From contig JAZBRS010000020.1 in assembly GCA_037176725.1 (NCBI GenBank), forward strand, positions 100,086,501 to 100,150,500: a stretch of DNA of 64,000 nt, written 5' to 3'. Origin of the DNA: Posidonia oceanica. Its lineage: Eukaryota > Streptophyta > Magnoliopsida > Alismatales > Posidoniaceae. Shown one piece after another: positions 11,489 to 22,283 of this stretch. Position 1 is the first letter of the stretch. The number at the start of each line of letters is the position of its first letter. Position numbers and translations under genes: made by a program. Under the pieces are notes generated by a model that did not search any database, was not told the DNA's origin, and saw nothing but the letters and a program-made list of their open reading frames with translations.

Positions 11489-14111
11489 ATGGAGGCCTAT
11501 CGACAAAATCAAGAGCGCATCAATATGACCTCTGCCTCAACCTCTACCTCCACAACACAACCAAGCATGGGCCTAGATGGGTTCTTTTTCAGAGCTTCAA
11601 CTTCACAGGCACAAGAGCTGGAAATTCCCAACTTTTCACAAGAAGTTGAAGGAGAAAGAGAAGTGAGCCACTCCCGACCATGGAGTACCTCGTTTAAGCA
11701 CACACTTCCCGAAGTAACCTCCCAAGTAATGCCGCCTACATCGACCGCTTCCTATCTGTCGGAGGAAGCAACTAATGAGATCTACCAACTCCTGGCACGG
11801 CACCACCATCCCTCATTTAGGAGCCTACAAACCTCATCCGTCCACCAACCTTCTTTCCTAAACCCTCACCAAAACCCATTAACCACGCCCACTCACACAT
11901 ACACCACGCCACTAAACCCCACAAAAACTTCCCTACCCAAGGTTCATTCACACAATACCACACAACACCAACCTACCCTTCCATACATCAAACCATGCCA
12001 TCACACACAACCTACCACCAACCACAATATCCCAGAACATCATACCAACCACAGTATCCCGGAATATCACACTCACCACAACCTCCTACTAACACACAAT
12101 CATACTACACTCCACATCAATCCCTACCCTTCTCTCCACCATACAACCCTTTATCACCACCGTTCCACCAAACACATAGGCACCTAAACTAGGGACAACA
12201 GGCCATGCTAGGATAGAACATTAAGAGAATGATCTCTGAGGCACTCACAGAGGCGGGGGTTGCACATAAAGCGCCAATAGGGTTTGACACTTCTAAATTT
12301 CCTCATTTTGTTCTTCCACCTGGATTCAAAATACCAAAAATGAGGAAATACAGTGGAATAGAGGATCCAAGAGGCCATCTAGCCACATTTACTATGGATG
12401 CTCTACCCTATCAATTTGATAACGGGCTTACCATCTACCTCTTCTTCAAGAGCTTGGAAGGAGAAGCACTGGGATGGTTCAACATGTTCACAGCATATGA
12501 TCTCAGTGACTTCAAGATGGTCTAGGAAAAATATCTGCTCCAATATGGCCATCGCATCCAGCACGAGTCCACAATGAGCGACCTCCTCACTGAAAGATGA
12601 AACCTGATGAGGAGTTTGCTACTTTTGCAAGCAGATAGAGAGACATGACTGCAAGGCCCAAATGCTACATTCTTGAAAGCCAAGCAGTTGAGATCATTTC
12701 CCGAAACACTACAGGAGCACTCAGAATAGGGCTACTGATGAGTGACCTCCACACATATCCTCAACTGTACGAACGTGCTGCAAGAGTCCTCCATCACAAA
12801 AAGGACCTACCATTTCTAGAGCCTGAGGAAAGGGGCAGGAAGAAAAGCACCAGCCATACACTCGAAAGGATCACTAGTGACATGGCACAGGTCTCAATCC
12901 AGCAAAAGCAAAAGGGGCAAAGAAACCCCCAATACCGGTCTAGGCAATCGTTTCTGGCCCAAGGGCAACTGACCCAGCATCAGGCAGAGCAGTATCTGAA
13001 CCAACCAGTGCAGTACTAGGGACAGTTAGTGCAGCCAGTACAGTACCAACAACAACAGCCTCTTGATTACCTGGTAGATGCCCAGCAAGGATGGACAAAC
13101 AATGCACACCAGGGGCAACAGCGGGGGCAGAGGAACTACCATAACGTCCCTCCACCACGAAACTACAAAGGCCCTCAGAGGCAAAATTATCCTCCGCTTC
13201 TTGAATCAATTCCCGATATATTCAGGATGTTGGTTGAAAGTGGAGATCTGCAGCTCCCAGAGCCCAGTCCAAGTCCTCCCAATGCTAAAATGTCCAAGTA
13301 CTGCCCTTAGCACCAAAATAATGGGCATACCCTCGAGGAATGCTTCACCGTCAAAGATAAAATACATAATCTTAAGGACAAGGGTGAAATCATGTGGTCC
13401 GAGCTTAAAGCCAGACTGAAAGCAACTCAAGGGGACCAGCAAATAATGCAAATACATCAAGAGCCCTTGTTCAACCATTGAGTGGCTCACGTGGATGCAA
13501 AGATCATCTTATCAGCTGCTCGCTCTGAGTTTGCAACTATCCAGTGCATACAAGTGGATCCAGAATAGAGCCCATCAAGCGAAGAGGACCTTGATCTTAA
13601 GGCACCCACCACACCTACTATGGACACTCAGATGTTTCAGGACCTGATCCAAGAAGGCCGGTCACCCATCTATGATGAGTATGCTGACTCAAACTGGTAC
13701 AATATAGAAGCTATACTCAACTCACCTCTCCAAGCAGTGCAAGCAAGAGTTGATCCTCCCCCCAAACCGCTTGATCCTACCAGAGGGTACACTAGGGGCA
13801 ATCATGAACACTACAGTTGTGAAAAAGAGGTTATTACAGAACCTACCCGTAGTCACACTTTAAGAGGAGGAGGAAATATGATAGCCTCACTCCGAGACAA
13901 AGCCACCAGGGGCACACTACCTAGAACGGGTCAGAATGAGTCTGACTCTGACCCTCTGAAAGCAAGGACTGGGCGCAAACCAAAAGAAAGACAAGAATAT
14001 GCGCCACGAGCACCTAACTACTTAACGCCAGGGGCAGACCTCCAGGATCACCCCTCAGGTAAGCCCCCTCATCTGGGAAGGGAGGTGCGAAGTTCCACTG
14101 AACCCGACTGA
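11489..14111 (+). pseudogene. Element X gag, broken
   Basis: This is a structural Gag protein gene, starting at ATG 11489 (MEAYRQNQER). A long proline-, glutamine- and histidine-rich region follows and changes frame near 11950-12000. The capsid-like core lies at 12229-13019 (FKIPKMRKYSGIEDPRGHL, GEALGWFNMF), with stops after MV at 12523 and near 12640. Then come a glutamine-rich segment and a C-H-H-C knuckle (KYCP-HQNNGHTLEECF) at about 13300-13350, and an acidic C-terminus ending at 14111. The knuckle resembles that of element A. No protease follows. Internal stops mean this copy is not functional. Confidence 0.8.
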
Positions 14112-16492
14112 GGGCAGTGGTTAATTCAAATTCAAAACATGTAAATAAGACATTTTTCTTTCCATACTTTTGCTTCCTTCATTTTGTTCTTTATTCATCT
14201 CTAATGCTAAGTTAGATTATAAGTAACAAAATAAATAAAAATGACTAATGAGTGTGGACCATACCCAACAACTTAGAGCATTAAGCAGAACTGCCAAAAT
14301 ATTACCTAAGGTTTCCCAAGCAGAGACCGTGACACCTAGGGAAGGTCCAATCACTAGTTGTGACAACCTGAAGGCATCTTTAGATCCGTGGGAGTTACAT
14401 ACAATACACCTTTAATTACATGCCTAAATCCAGAAAAGAACCAAAGGCCAAGTCCTAGCCAAGGAAAGAAAGTTGTATCCCAAGTAGAAAAGGAGCTGAA
14501 CAACTAGGGGACTCATACCTTGTCCTGTTTGCACATACACTTGCATGGGGAGGTAAGGAAAAGGCTGACTCGGAGCAGAGGCTAATGGTATGAGCCGTTC
14601 GTCAAATAAAGTGCCCAGAAAAGAAGATAGCAAAGAAGCTGTCCAAATAAAGAGAGGAAAGAAGGCAACAAAGAAGCTGTCCAAGTAAGAAAAGCAATAA
14701 AAAGACTGTCCAAAATAAAATAAAAGAGGTCAGCAAAGAGCTGTCCAAAGAGTGAAAAGAAGGCAGCAAAGAAAGCTGTCCATAAATCAAGAAAAGAACC
14801 CTAGAAAATTAAGAGGTGCAAAACAGGCAAGCAGAACTCAAACTTGAGCCAAAGTCGAGAGCTTACTATACTTCAAACCTCCTCCAACTATCTCACTCAC
14901 AGGCAAGGGGCAGGGAACCCTAGAAGTCCAAGGACTGAGTAAATAAAGGAGACAACAATCAAACTAAGGCTAGTTTGAAGTCCTAAAGTTCTCAAAAGAC
15001 CAGGCATGTTAGAAGGGAAAGTTCTCTCACCCTAGATAATACGAGGCAATACTGCAAAATCTGTAAGTAGAAGGTTATGACCACACTCATCAATCCAAAA
15101 ATCCAAAAACACCAAAAATTAGAAAATCCCAAAACACCAAAAAATCCCAAAATTCCAAAAAGAACAGAAAATCCCAAAATTCAAAAAAATCAGAAAATCT
15201 AAGAAAACCCCTAAAGAAAAGTACCATCCACCCTACATACAAGTGAAAACTTAGTAAGTAGAAAAATAGGAATTAGTCTGGCCGGTGACGCAAAAATTGA
15301 CTCACCTCAGATTTGAAGTCAATGTCCTACTCAAGCGTGTCTCACGACTTGGGTGCGTTTTCTCAACAAAGACATTGCTTCTGCAATAATCTTTAGAGCA
15401 TCTACGGATGACTCACAATCGGTGTCTAGTGGGCTCTAATTTTCCATATCTTTAGCTGAGGCCAAGATTAATTCCCTCCACCTAGTTCTCAAGCAGTGTT
15501 GATTACTTTATCTCCTATACAAGTATAACTTAGTCAATCTCCCTAGGAACTGGGAAAGGTTCACCTGTGATTACTAACATCTTTTGTTAAGTGTGCAGGT
15601 ATAAAGCTTACAATTTAAAGAATGAGCTCACGCCTAAGGGGCTCATAAGTGTGCAAAGGCACACCCACTTTGACTAAAAGGCAAACCCCAGTTTGGCAAA
15701 GGAAGGGTTCACTCCCTCACCCGGTTCTTTAATTATAGAACTCCTTTATTTGCCAAATCGAGTTGTGGGACGACGGTCCTTTCCTGAGAGTACCGGTCAC
15801 ACTCGAGGACAGAAAACACTTGACCATAACAAATTGCATTCATTCATTTTGCATATGTCCATATGGTTTGAGACCAACCGTACCCCGCTGGCCTAACCTA
15901 GCATATGGACCATTCATTGCATCGTATGTTGACTTGCATTTGCATTTGTTTGCTTGAATCATGCATCCATGCATTTTCTCATATTATTGGAAGTGGAGCA
16001 TGGACGAAGCCAAATGACCTTCAAGAGTGTTAGAAACTCTTAGGACATGTGATTCTCCTAGAGCCAACTTAGTTTCTACCAATCCTTCTATCAATTCCAA
16101 TCCGAGTAAAATCTAAAACATGATGCCACAAGAGCACCTCCTTTTCGATCGTGCAAGGGTAACACCCCATGATCTCCTCCTTAGCTTCAGCCCCGTCGAA
16201 GCATATCTCTACATGGTTGACCTGGTCTTGACATCGGCTGCGACACACAGCACCGACTTGTCCCCTCCATGCCTGAGTCTTCAATATGACGACAATTAAT
16301 CGAACCACTCGACCATTCGGCAACCTCCCAACACCAAGTCAGTTCACCCCTTCTTCCTTTTTTTTATCTTTCTTCATCCCTAGTGGATGATTGTTTAAGA
16401 CAGAGCTCCCCTTTTCAGGAAATGCTCAATGGGACATTTGTTCTTACCTTGGACCCGATCTTATTCCAAGATCAACTCCAAGGAGGGGCATC
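14112..16492 (+). other. Element X post-gag non-coding linker and PPT
   Basis: No coding region is seen in 2.4 kb. 14112 to about 15495 matches, in reverse, the region 60240-61290 of element I (shared GCTGTCCAAAT-type repeats and the GAGGCCAAGATTAATTCCC segment). About 15595-16492 matches, in reverse, 52782-53640 of element I. In I these two blocks are separated by about 6.6 kb containing two antisense genes, so a deletion near 15495-15595 removed them here. The block ends with a purine tract AGGAGGGGCA (16481-16490), the likely polypurine tract. Confidence 0.65.
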
Positions 16493-18050
16493 TGTAAATA
16501 TCCTATTTTCGCATTTCCTAGAGTTCATAAAGGATAGGAACTTCTAAGGCACCCAGATCACATAACTAAGGCTCAATAACACATTTCCCGGAGTTTTCAT
16601 GATTTGCTTAAAAACAATGCTTGATTTTACTCAACTCAAGGTTGTTAGCTATGGCAGAGCTAACGCACTCAGACTCGTGGCAAGTCCGAGTACCTTGAGT
16701 ACCCATTATTCCACTCAAATCCATGGCAGATTTGAGTTAAAGAAGACGTTTTTATGATTTCATGAGATCTCTGAGTTTTTCGGACGTTTATCGAGTTTTC
16801 TGGATCAAACTTAAAAGACAGGGTTAAAAATGCAAAAGACCTAGCTAGTTGCCACCCAGAGCGGCGACACACTCAGCGGCCACTAACAACGGCGACTGGA
16901 ATGTGTAGGCGCTTGTGAGACAGGCAGCTAGCATCAGACCTCTCTCTCCAGCTTAATGTTAATATCCTGGGCATTAATATAATATACGGGAATTTTATAA
17001 GCTATTATAACATTTTTCTGTAAACTATTGATATTTATATGATTTTCTAGCATTTAATATATGGTATAACACATATATCATAAAAAAAATAATCAAAGAA
17101 CAATCTAGAAAATCCTAGGTGGCTTCAAATAAATATCTTGATTTTAAACATGTTTTAATGTGCTAATCAAATCCCTAAAAATCAGAAACCAATCCTTCAA
17201 AATCAGAAACAAATCTTTTATTTAGTCTGGATTAGTGCAGCAGCTAGGCGCTTGTGTGACAAGCGACTAGCTGGGGTGGACTATGTTTGACCTAGTCTTC
17301 CGGATTTTCCACGGCATTTCCACTATCTTTTCGGAAGATATTTGTGCCAGTCACCCCCCTATGCAGTGACTGGACCTAAAAATCGGTTTTCTTCTAAATA
17401 CTTCTAAAAACTTCCTAGGGTTGAGCCACCCATGTCCCGCAAACCTATAAATAGCCTCCGTGAGTCAGTGCTCAAGGGATGGCCAATTTTAGGGTTTGGG
17501 GAGGTAAATCCATATCCAAGAGAGAGAGAGTTACATCTTCTAAGAAAGAAACCCTAGCCCCCACCTTCAATCTAGAAACCTAAATACCCGAGATCTCGAG
17601 CCTAGCCGGAGCTCCGATCATGCCTCCACTTCCTCATTCCATTGCATACAGCATGAGGGTGAAGGGAGTATCTTCTTCCAATCTACTTTTTCATTTCATA
17701 TTGCATTCCTTAAATTAGGACCCATAGCATAAGCATGCGGGGAACAACCCTCGATTAGTATTAGATTCATTTGTTCATATTATTCACTGTTCTCTTTTGT
17801 TATCATTTACTACACACAAACTTATATAGATCTTCTATTTTTATTTGTTTTCAAGGAAAGGAATACGCTCATGTAACACGAGGAAACCACTGGATGACAT
17901 CCTGCCGTCGATCCAGTGAGCCGAGTACCCACATCATCATCATCTCCCCAGGCACCTTGTCTGCCCATTGATAAGTGGCGATCACACAAAGTTGACAACG
18001 TATGTGGAAGCGCAGTCATCTTCATAAACACCCCCAAATCCATATCCACA
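16493..18050 (+). repeat. 3' LTR of element X
   Basis: It begins TGTAAATATCC and ends CCACA, 1558 bp. Its cassettes at 16847, 16875, 16907, 17246 and 17349 keep the same spacers as the 5' LTR apart from one base, as expected when both LTRs derive from one reverse-transcription event. Confidence 0.92.
17446..17453 (+). promoter_or_regulatory. TATA box of X 3' LTR
   Basis: TATAAATA in the same context as at 9525. Confidence 0.5.
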
Positions 18051-18055
18051 GAGAC
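18051..18055. repeat. Target-site duplication GAGAC (right)
   Basis: Exact match to 8578-8582 on the other side of element X. Confidence 0.95.
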
Positions 18056-19340
18056 AAGATCCTTGTGCTTTGGGATCAAGTTGAGCTTGAAGGATTACTA
18101 CTCCAAGAACGCCTGACTGAGGTCGTTCCAAGTCCGAATCGTGACCATATCAAGGGAAGTGAACCACTTGAGTGCAGGGCTAGTCAAACTCTTCTGGAAT
18201 AGCCGGATCAAGAGCCTGTCATCAGCTTGAAGCTGAGCAAGGTCTCTGCAGTATGCCTGGAGATGAGAGATTGGGCAGCCCTTACCGTTATACTTCTCGA
18301 ATTCCAAGACATGGAAATTCAGAGGGAGTACAGCCTCTGGGAAATAACAAAGGTCCCGGAACTGGTATGGCCGGCGGTCTCCACCCTGTGATGATCGTAG
18401 TGCTCTCTCTAGATCACTCATCCAAGCAAGGAGTGCGTCTAAGGGCGCTACCGATGGAAATTGTGCAAGTGGGGTGGGAGCCACGTATGCTGAATAGGCT
18501 ACCCCTGAGGGGTCCTCTGGATCTATCATCGCACCACCTGGTGCCATGGCACGAGGACCAGCGTACCCGTGCAATAGTGCTGAAGGAGGTGGCATGCATG
18601 ATGGAGGCAAGACCTATGAAGGCATAGAAAAGGGATATACAGAAGATTGTGCTGTGTAGGGTGCAGAATGAGAAAGCAACAGCTGTTGCACTGGTATGGT
18701 GCCAGGCAACGGAGTCTGTAGGATGTGTCTGGGACACTGAAACAGGCTGTTGGGGGACCTCTGGAGTAGCTGGAATTACAGATGGGCGAATAGACAGAGC
18801 CATGTCCTACAGTGTCTGGGCAAGCTCCATCAGATGTTGATAATGCACGTCAGGGGTCCTGTCAGTGGGAAGACTGAAGTGCAGGGTCGATGAGGGACCA
18901 GATGCCAAAAGTGGTTGGGACACAGACTGTCCAAAAGGCAAGGATCCTACAATAGAAGATGACTCAGCAAAATGAGTGTCAAAAGTGACAAAGCCCTGTG
19001 AAAGGGGAGCAGTGAACTGGAAACCTGGAGCCCGAGTGGTGGTCACCGAAACAGACTCGGTGATAGGCTCCGGACTAGCAAAAGTCTACCGACGCCTCGA
19101 AATAAGTGGAGTGGAACTCTCAGGGGCCTAAGACTGGAATGACTGATATGAAGGAACGACAGAAGTGACAGCAAAGGAATAAGGAGCTGACAGTGGGATC
19201 TCCTCCAAAGCAACTGAAAGTGAAGGCTCGCTAACATGCTGGGCCATGGCTGACCATGAGCGAGAAAGGATAGGGCTACGGCAAAAACCAAGAGGATGAG
19301 ACCTACGAGGAACTATCATCGGAAACGACGAATAACTCAA
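18056..19340 (-). pseudogene. Element A gag, 5' half
   Basis: This is the N-terminal and capsid-like part of element A Gag. The 170-residue piece at 18610-18098 contains FEKYNGKGCPISHLQAYCRDLAQ and LKWFTSL..TWNDLSQAFL, the typical plant Ty3 retrotransposon-gag core. Upstream (19340-18611) is a Ser/Pro-rich N-terminus in at least three frames, so several frameshifts are present. The frame passes through the GAGAC site into 8577. The leader and LTR of A follow at higher coordinates. Confidence 0.75.
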
Positions 19341-20342
19341 GGAAATATGGTCGAGAAAATGTCGCTATAGGGGTATCAGGGAAAGAACGACTCGAACTCT
19401 AACTAAGGAACTCACTCTCTAACCTATAACAACACACAAAAACAAATGTCAGATCTTAGATAAACAAATGCAAATGTTAATAGGGTGGCATGATGCATAT
19501 GAATGCTTTCTAATATGCTCTCTCTTACCAATCTAAGTGTGTCTTAGTAGGCATTCTACTCTGGGTACTCACAAGAGTATATAAATCTTCGACTCAAGGA
19601 TAGAAAGCAGGTGCCCGTTCTAAATCCTGGCTAAGGCTCAGGCAGAGAACGAGTGGTGCGTTAGGAGCTTCGACTCCTACTGTAGCAGCGAGCTCATACT
19701 AACACCAACACGAGCCCAGATAAGGGGAGACAGATCGGCAACTCATCCCATGCCAATAGCCATGGAACAAGAGACCGGAACTACCCTTCGCAGACTAATG
19801 GATGGACTCAGAGGAGAAAATATGCATGCCCCTAGTATGATCAATCATGCAAGTATGCTTGATGTTTTTTACTTGATTCTTTTTTTTAACTAAGGGGATA
19901 AATGTGAATGCATGGCTCTAGTTTTGCCTAGGGTACATTCTTATTTGCCATTTATTTTTTTTAAACCATTGGGGAGAACAATCACGTCTCTAATTGTCCC
20001 TAAGATTAATGCGAAAAGGGGAAGAAAACACCCAAATATGGCATGTAAACATCAAACACACACTTCAAAAGGCATGTACATGGCATGTGCTAGTGTTGTG
20101 CCATGATTTGTGAAAAGGGAAACACTCAACACATCAAAAGTATGTATAACATGGCATATGCATGTGGTGGCATGTGATGGCATAGCATATGTGTGTAAGA
20201 CAGGCATACAAGCACGACACAAAGCAAGATATCAAAGCATGGATAATAGGACAAGCAGGTAAAGCAAACAAATGCAAGAAACCATGCAAACAGAAGAAAG
20301 CCACTAAGCAGAAAAGCGAAAATGAAAGCTGGAGTTTGGTTA
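19341..20342 (-). other. 5' leader of element A
   Basis: About 1 kb lies between the gag start and the PBS. No coding region is supported. It is rich in CATG-containing segments (20030-20180) on both strands. Confidence 0.45.
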
Positions 20343-20360
20343 TCCCTAGTGGAGTTGCCA
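20343..20360 (-). other. Primer-binding site of element A
   Basis: On the minus strand TGGCAACTCCACTAGGGA lies five bases after the terminal CA of the LTR (20366). It resembles the TGGCGACTCC-type PBS (probably tRNA-Arg) reported for Ogre/Tat elements; the tRNA assignment is from memory and moderately sure. Confidence 0.6.
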
Positions 20361-20486
20361 GTTCCTGTAACCATGTGACCAAACGGCTCGATTGCCGAAT
20401 CACGGGTCACGGCGAAACGATGTAAAAAATGGGCGAAAGCTGAAGAAAACAAAACAAAACATTGGAGTCGCCACCTAGTCTATTTT

Positions 20487-21735
20487 GAAATCCGGAAAGA
20501 CGAGGAAAATCGAAAAACATGTAAAATGATAAAAAAATGTAAAGGATATGACACAAGGTCATTGCGAGCTAGATATTTGGGCAAGGACTCCTATTACGCA
20601 TGGGGAAGGTGTTAGGCACCCCCATGTGCCCGAGAGAGTCGGTCTTTCTAGGCTATTCCGCTCATTTGTGACTAATGTAGGCATGTTAATGCCATTTACT
20701 GTACGCCCAAGGGCAATGATGTTATGCCCAAGGATATGACACAAGGTCATTGCGGGCCAGAGATTTGGGCAAGGACTCCTGTTACACATGGGGAAGGTGT
20801 TAGGCACCCCCATGGGCCCGAGAGAGTTGGTCTTTCTAGACTATTCCGCTCATTTGTGGCTAATGTAGGCATGTTATTGCCATTTACTGTACGCCCAAGG
20901 GCGATGATGTTATGCCTTGTAAAAACATGCTAATGCCTTTAAAAACATGCTAAATGCCTTTGAAAATATGCTAATGCCATGATATACAGTGGAAAACAAA
21001 ACATGCATCCTAATGTGCTCAGCAGCGCTGACCGCATCTTGGAAAGAGGAACCTCAATCCACAAGAACCTCGGGCAATATGCATCATTGCCCTAAATGCA
21101 ATGCAGGCGAGAAACAAAACATCGAATAAAACCATGCAATGTGAGGATGCGACATGCATAGGAAATCAAATCAAATCTTAAAAACAAAATTTTGTATGCT
21201 TTTGAAATTTGGAAAGACGAGGAAAACCGAAAAACATGTAAAATGATAAAAAATGTAAAGGATATGACACAAGGTCATTGCGGGCCAGAGATTTGGGCAA
21301 GGACTCTTGTTACGCATGGGGAAGGTATTAGGCACCCCCATGTACCCGAGAGAGTCGGTCTTTCTAGGCTATTTCGCTCATTTGTGGCTAATGTAGGCAT
21401 GCTAATGCCATTTACTGTACGCCCAAGGGTGATGATGTTATGCCTTGTGAAAACATGCTAATGCCTTTAAAAACATGCTAAATGCCTTTGAAAATATGCT
21501 AATGCCATGATATATAGTGGAAAACAAAACGTGCATCCTAATGTTCTCAGCGGCGCTGACCGCATCTTGGAAAAAGGAACCTCAATCCACAAGAACCTCG
21601 AGCAATATGTATCATTGCCCTAAATGCAATGCAGGCGAAAAACAAAACGTCGAATAAAACCATGCAATGCGAGAATGCGACATGCATAGGAAATCAAACC
21701 ACGTCTTAAAAACAAAATGTTGTATGCTTTTGAAA
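20487..21735. repeat. Tandem duplications (188 and 528 bp) inside element A LTR
   Basis: The block starting GGATATGACACAAGG occurs at 20544, 20732 and 21260, that is, shifts of 188 and 528 bp. Segment order is U-V-V-W-U-V-W: U about 20487-20543 and 21207-21259; V from 20544, 20732 and 21260; W about 20915-21207 and 21446-21735. This explains three near-identical short open frames here, which are not genes. Confidence 0.85.
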
Positions 21736-21869
21736 ATGTCCCAAATAGTAAAGATTGAAAGCCATTAAGCCACTGTAGTCATGCAAATCATATTGGATAA
21801 TCAAAACCAAAGTAAACAAACCCAAATCCGATGTCGAAAAGCTTTAAAACAGGGTTCAGTCTACTGGAA

Positions 21870-21930
21870 ATGTTGGACACTAGGTTTCCCAACGTCTTAT
21901 ATAAGACACACAGGTTCCTGCGTCTAACAC
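21870..21930. repeat. Palindrome in element A LTR (copy 1)
   Basis: An inner palindrome GTCTTATATAAGAC at 21894-21907 is flanked by an imperfect outer inverted repeat (TGTTGGACAC near 21871, GCGTCTAACA near 21920). It is a diverged version of the structure at 22109-22168. Confidence 0.55.
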
Positions 21931-22108
21931 AGCAAAGCAGAAAACCTTACTGAATGGCCAAATAGACAGGAGATCAATAAAGGTCATTGGTCATGGGAGC
22001 CAAGATATCATTGAAAATGGGTTTTAAAACACGATATGCATTTTGGAATCAATTTCCAAATCAATTGAAAACATTTCAAGAATCCTTATATTAAAATGGC
22101 TATCTGAG

Positions 22109-22168
22109 GTGTAATACGCTAAGATCCACGCGTCTTACATAAGACGCCATGGGATCTGCGTCTTACAC
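22109..22168. repeat. 60-bp nested palindrome in element A LTR (copy 2)
   Basis: The outer arms GTGTAATACGC (22109) and GCGTCTTACAC (22158) pair with one mismatch. Next in are AAGATCC and GGATCT. The core is GCGTCTTA-CA-TAAGACGC (22130-22147), perfect 8-bp arms with a 2-bp centre. It can form a cruciform or RNA hairpin. Confidence 0.65.
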
Positions 22169-22283
22169 CCAGCAACTGGCTTTCAAGTAAAAGCAAGGAA
22201 AATAGCTTGTATCTTTGTCAAATAATTTTATGGAACGACCATGACAAGAAATAAGATTTAAAACACTCTTGCATCAGATATTC

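Larger units (their letters stand above)
8583..18050 (+). mobile_element. Complete non-autonomous Ty3/gypsy element X (gag only)
   Basis: The element is 9468 bp with LTRs of 1552 and 1558 bp, PBS, decayed gag, non-coding linker and PPT, flanked by GAGAC. No protease, RT, RNase H or integrase is detectable between gag (ends 14111) and the 3' LTR. Its LTRs, pre-LTR segment and post-gag linker match element I (51345-64000), which has pol, so X is probably a deletion derivative mobilised in trans. My manual comparison of the first 430 LTR bases found about 28 differences, mostly transitions, so the insertion is not recent. Confidence 0.92.
20366..22283 (-). repeat. 3' part of element A 5' LTR
   Basis: This is the minus-strand LTR from its terminal CA at 20366 up to the insertion point of element E. 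The end region (20366 to about 20700) is homologous to the end of solo LTR H (about 42100-42475): both carry the GACTAGGTGGCGA segment and the GTGCCTAACACCTTCCCC segment, so A and H are related. It contains tandem duplications (20487-21735) and two cruciform-like palindromes (21870-21930, 22109-22168). The LTR start is missing; the right flank of E is not this LTR. Confidence 0.7.

Noticed and set aside
20548..21461. Three similar peptides repeated within 1 kb
   Set aside because: They arise from the tandem DNA duplication within element A's LTR; coding frame is not otherwise maintained and the orthologous part of H has no such frame.
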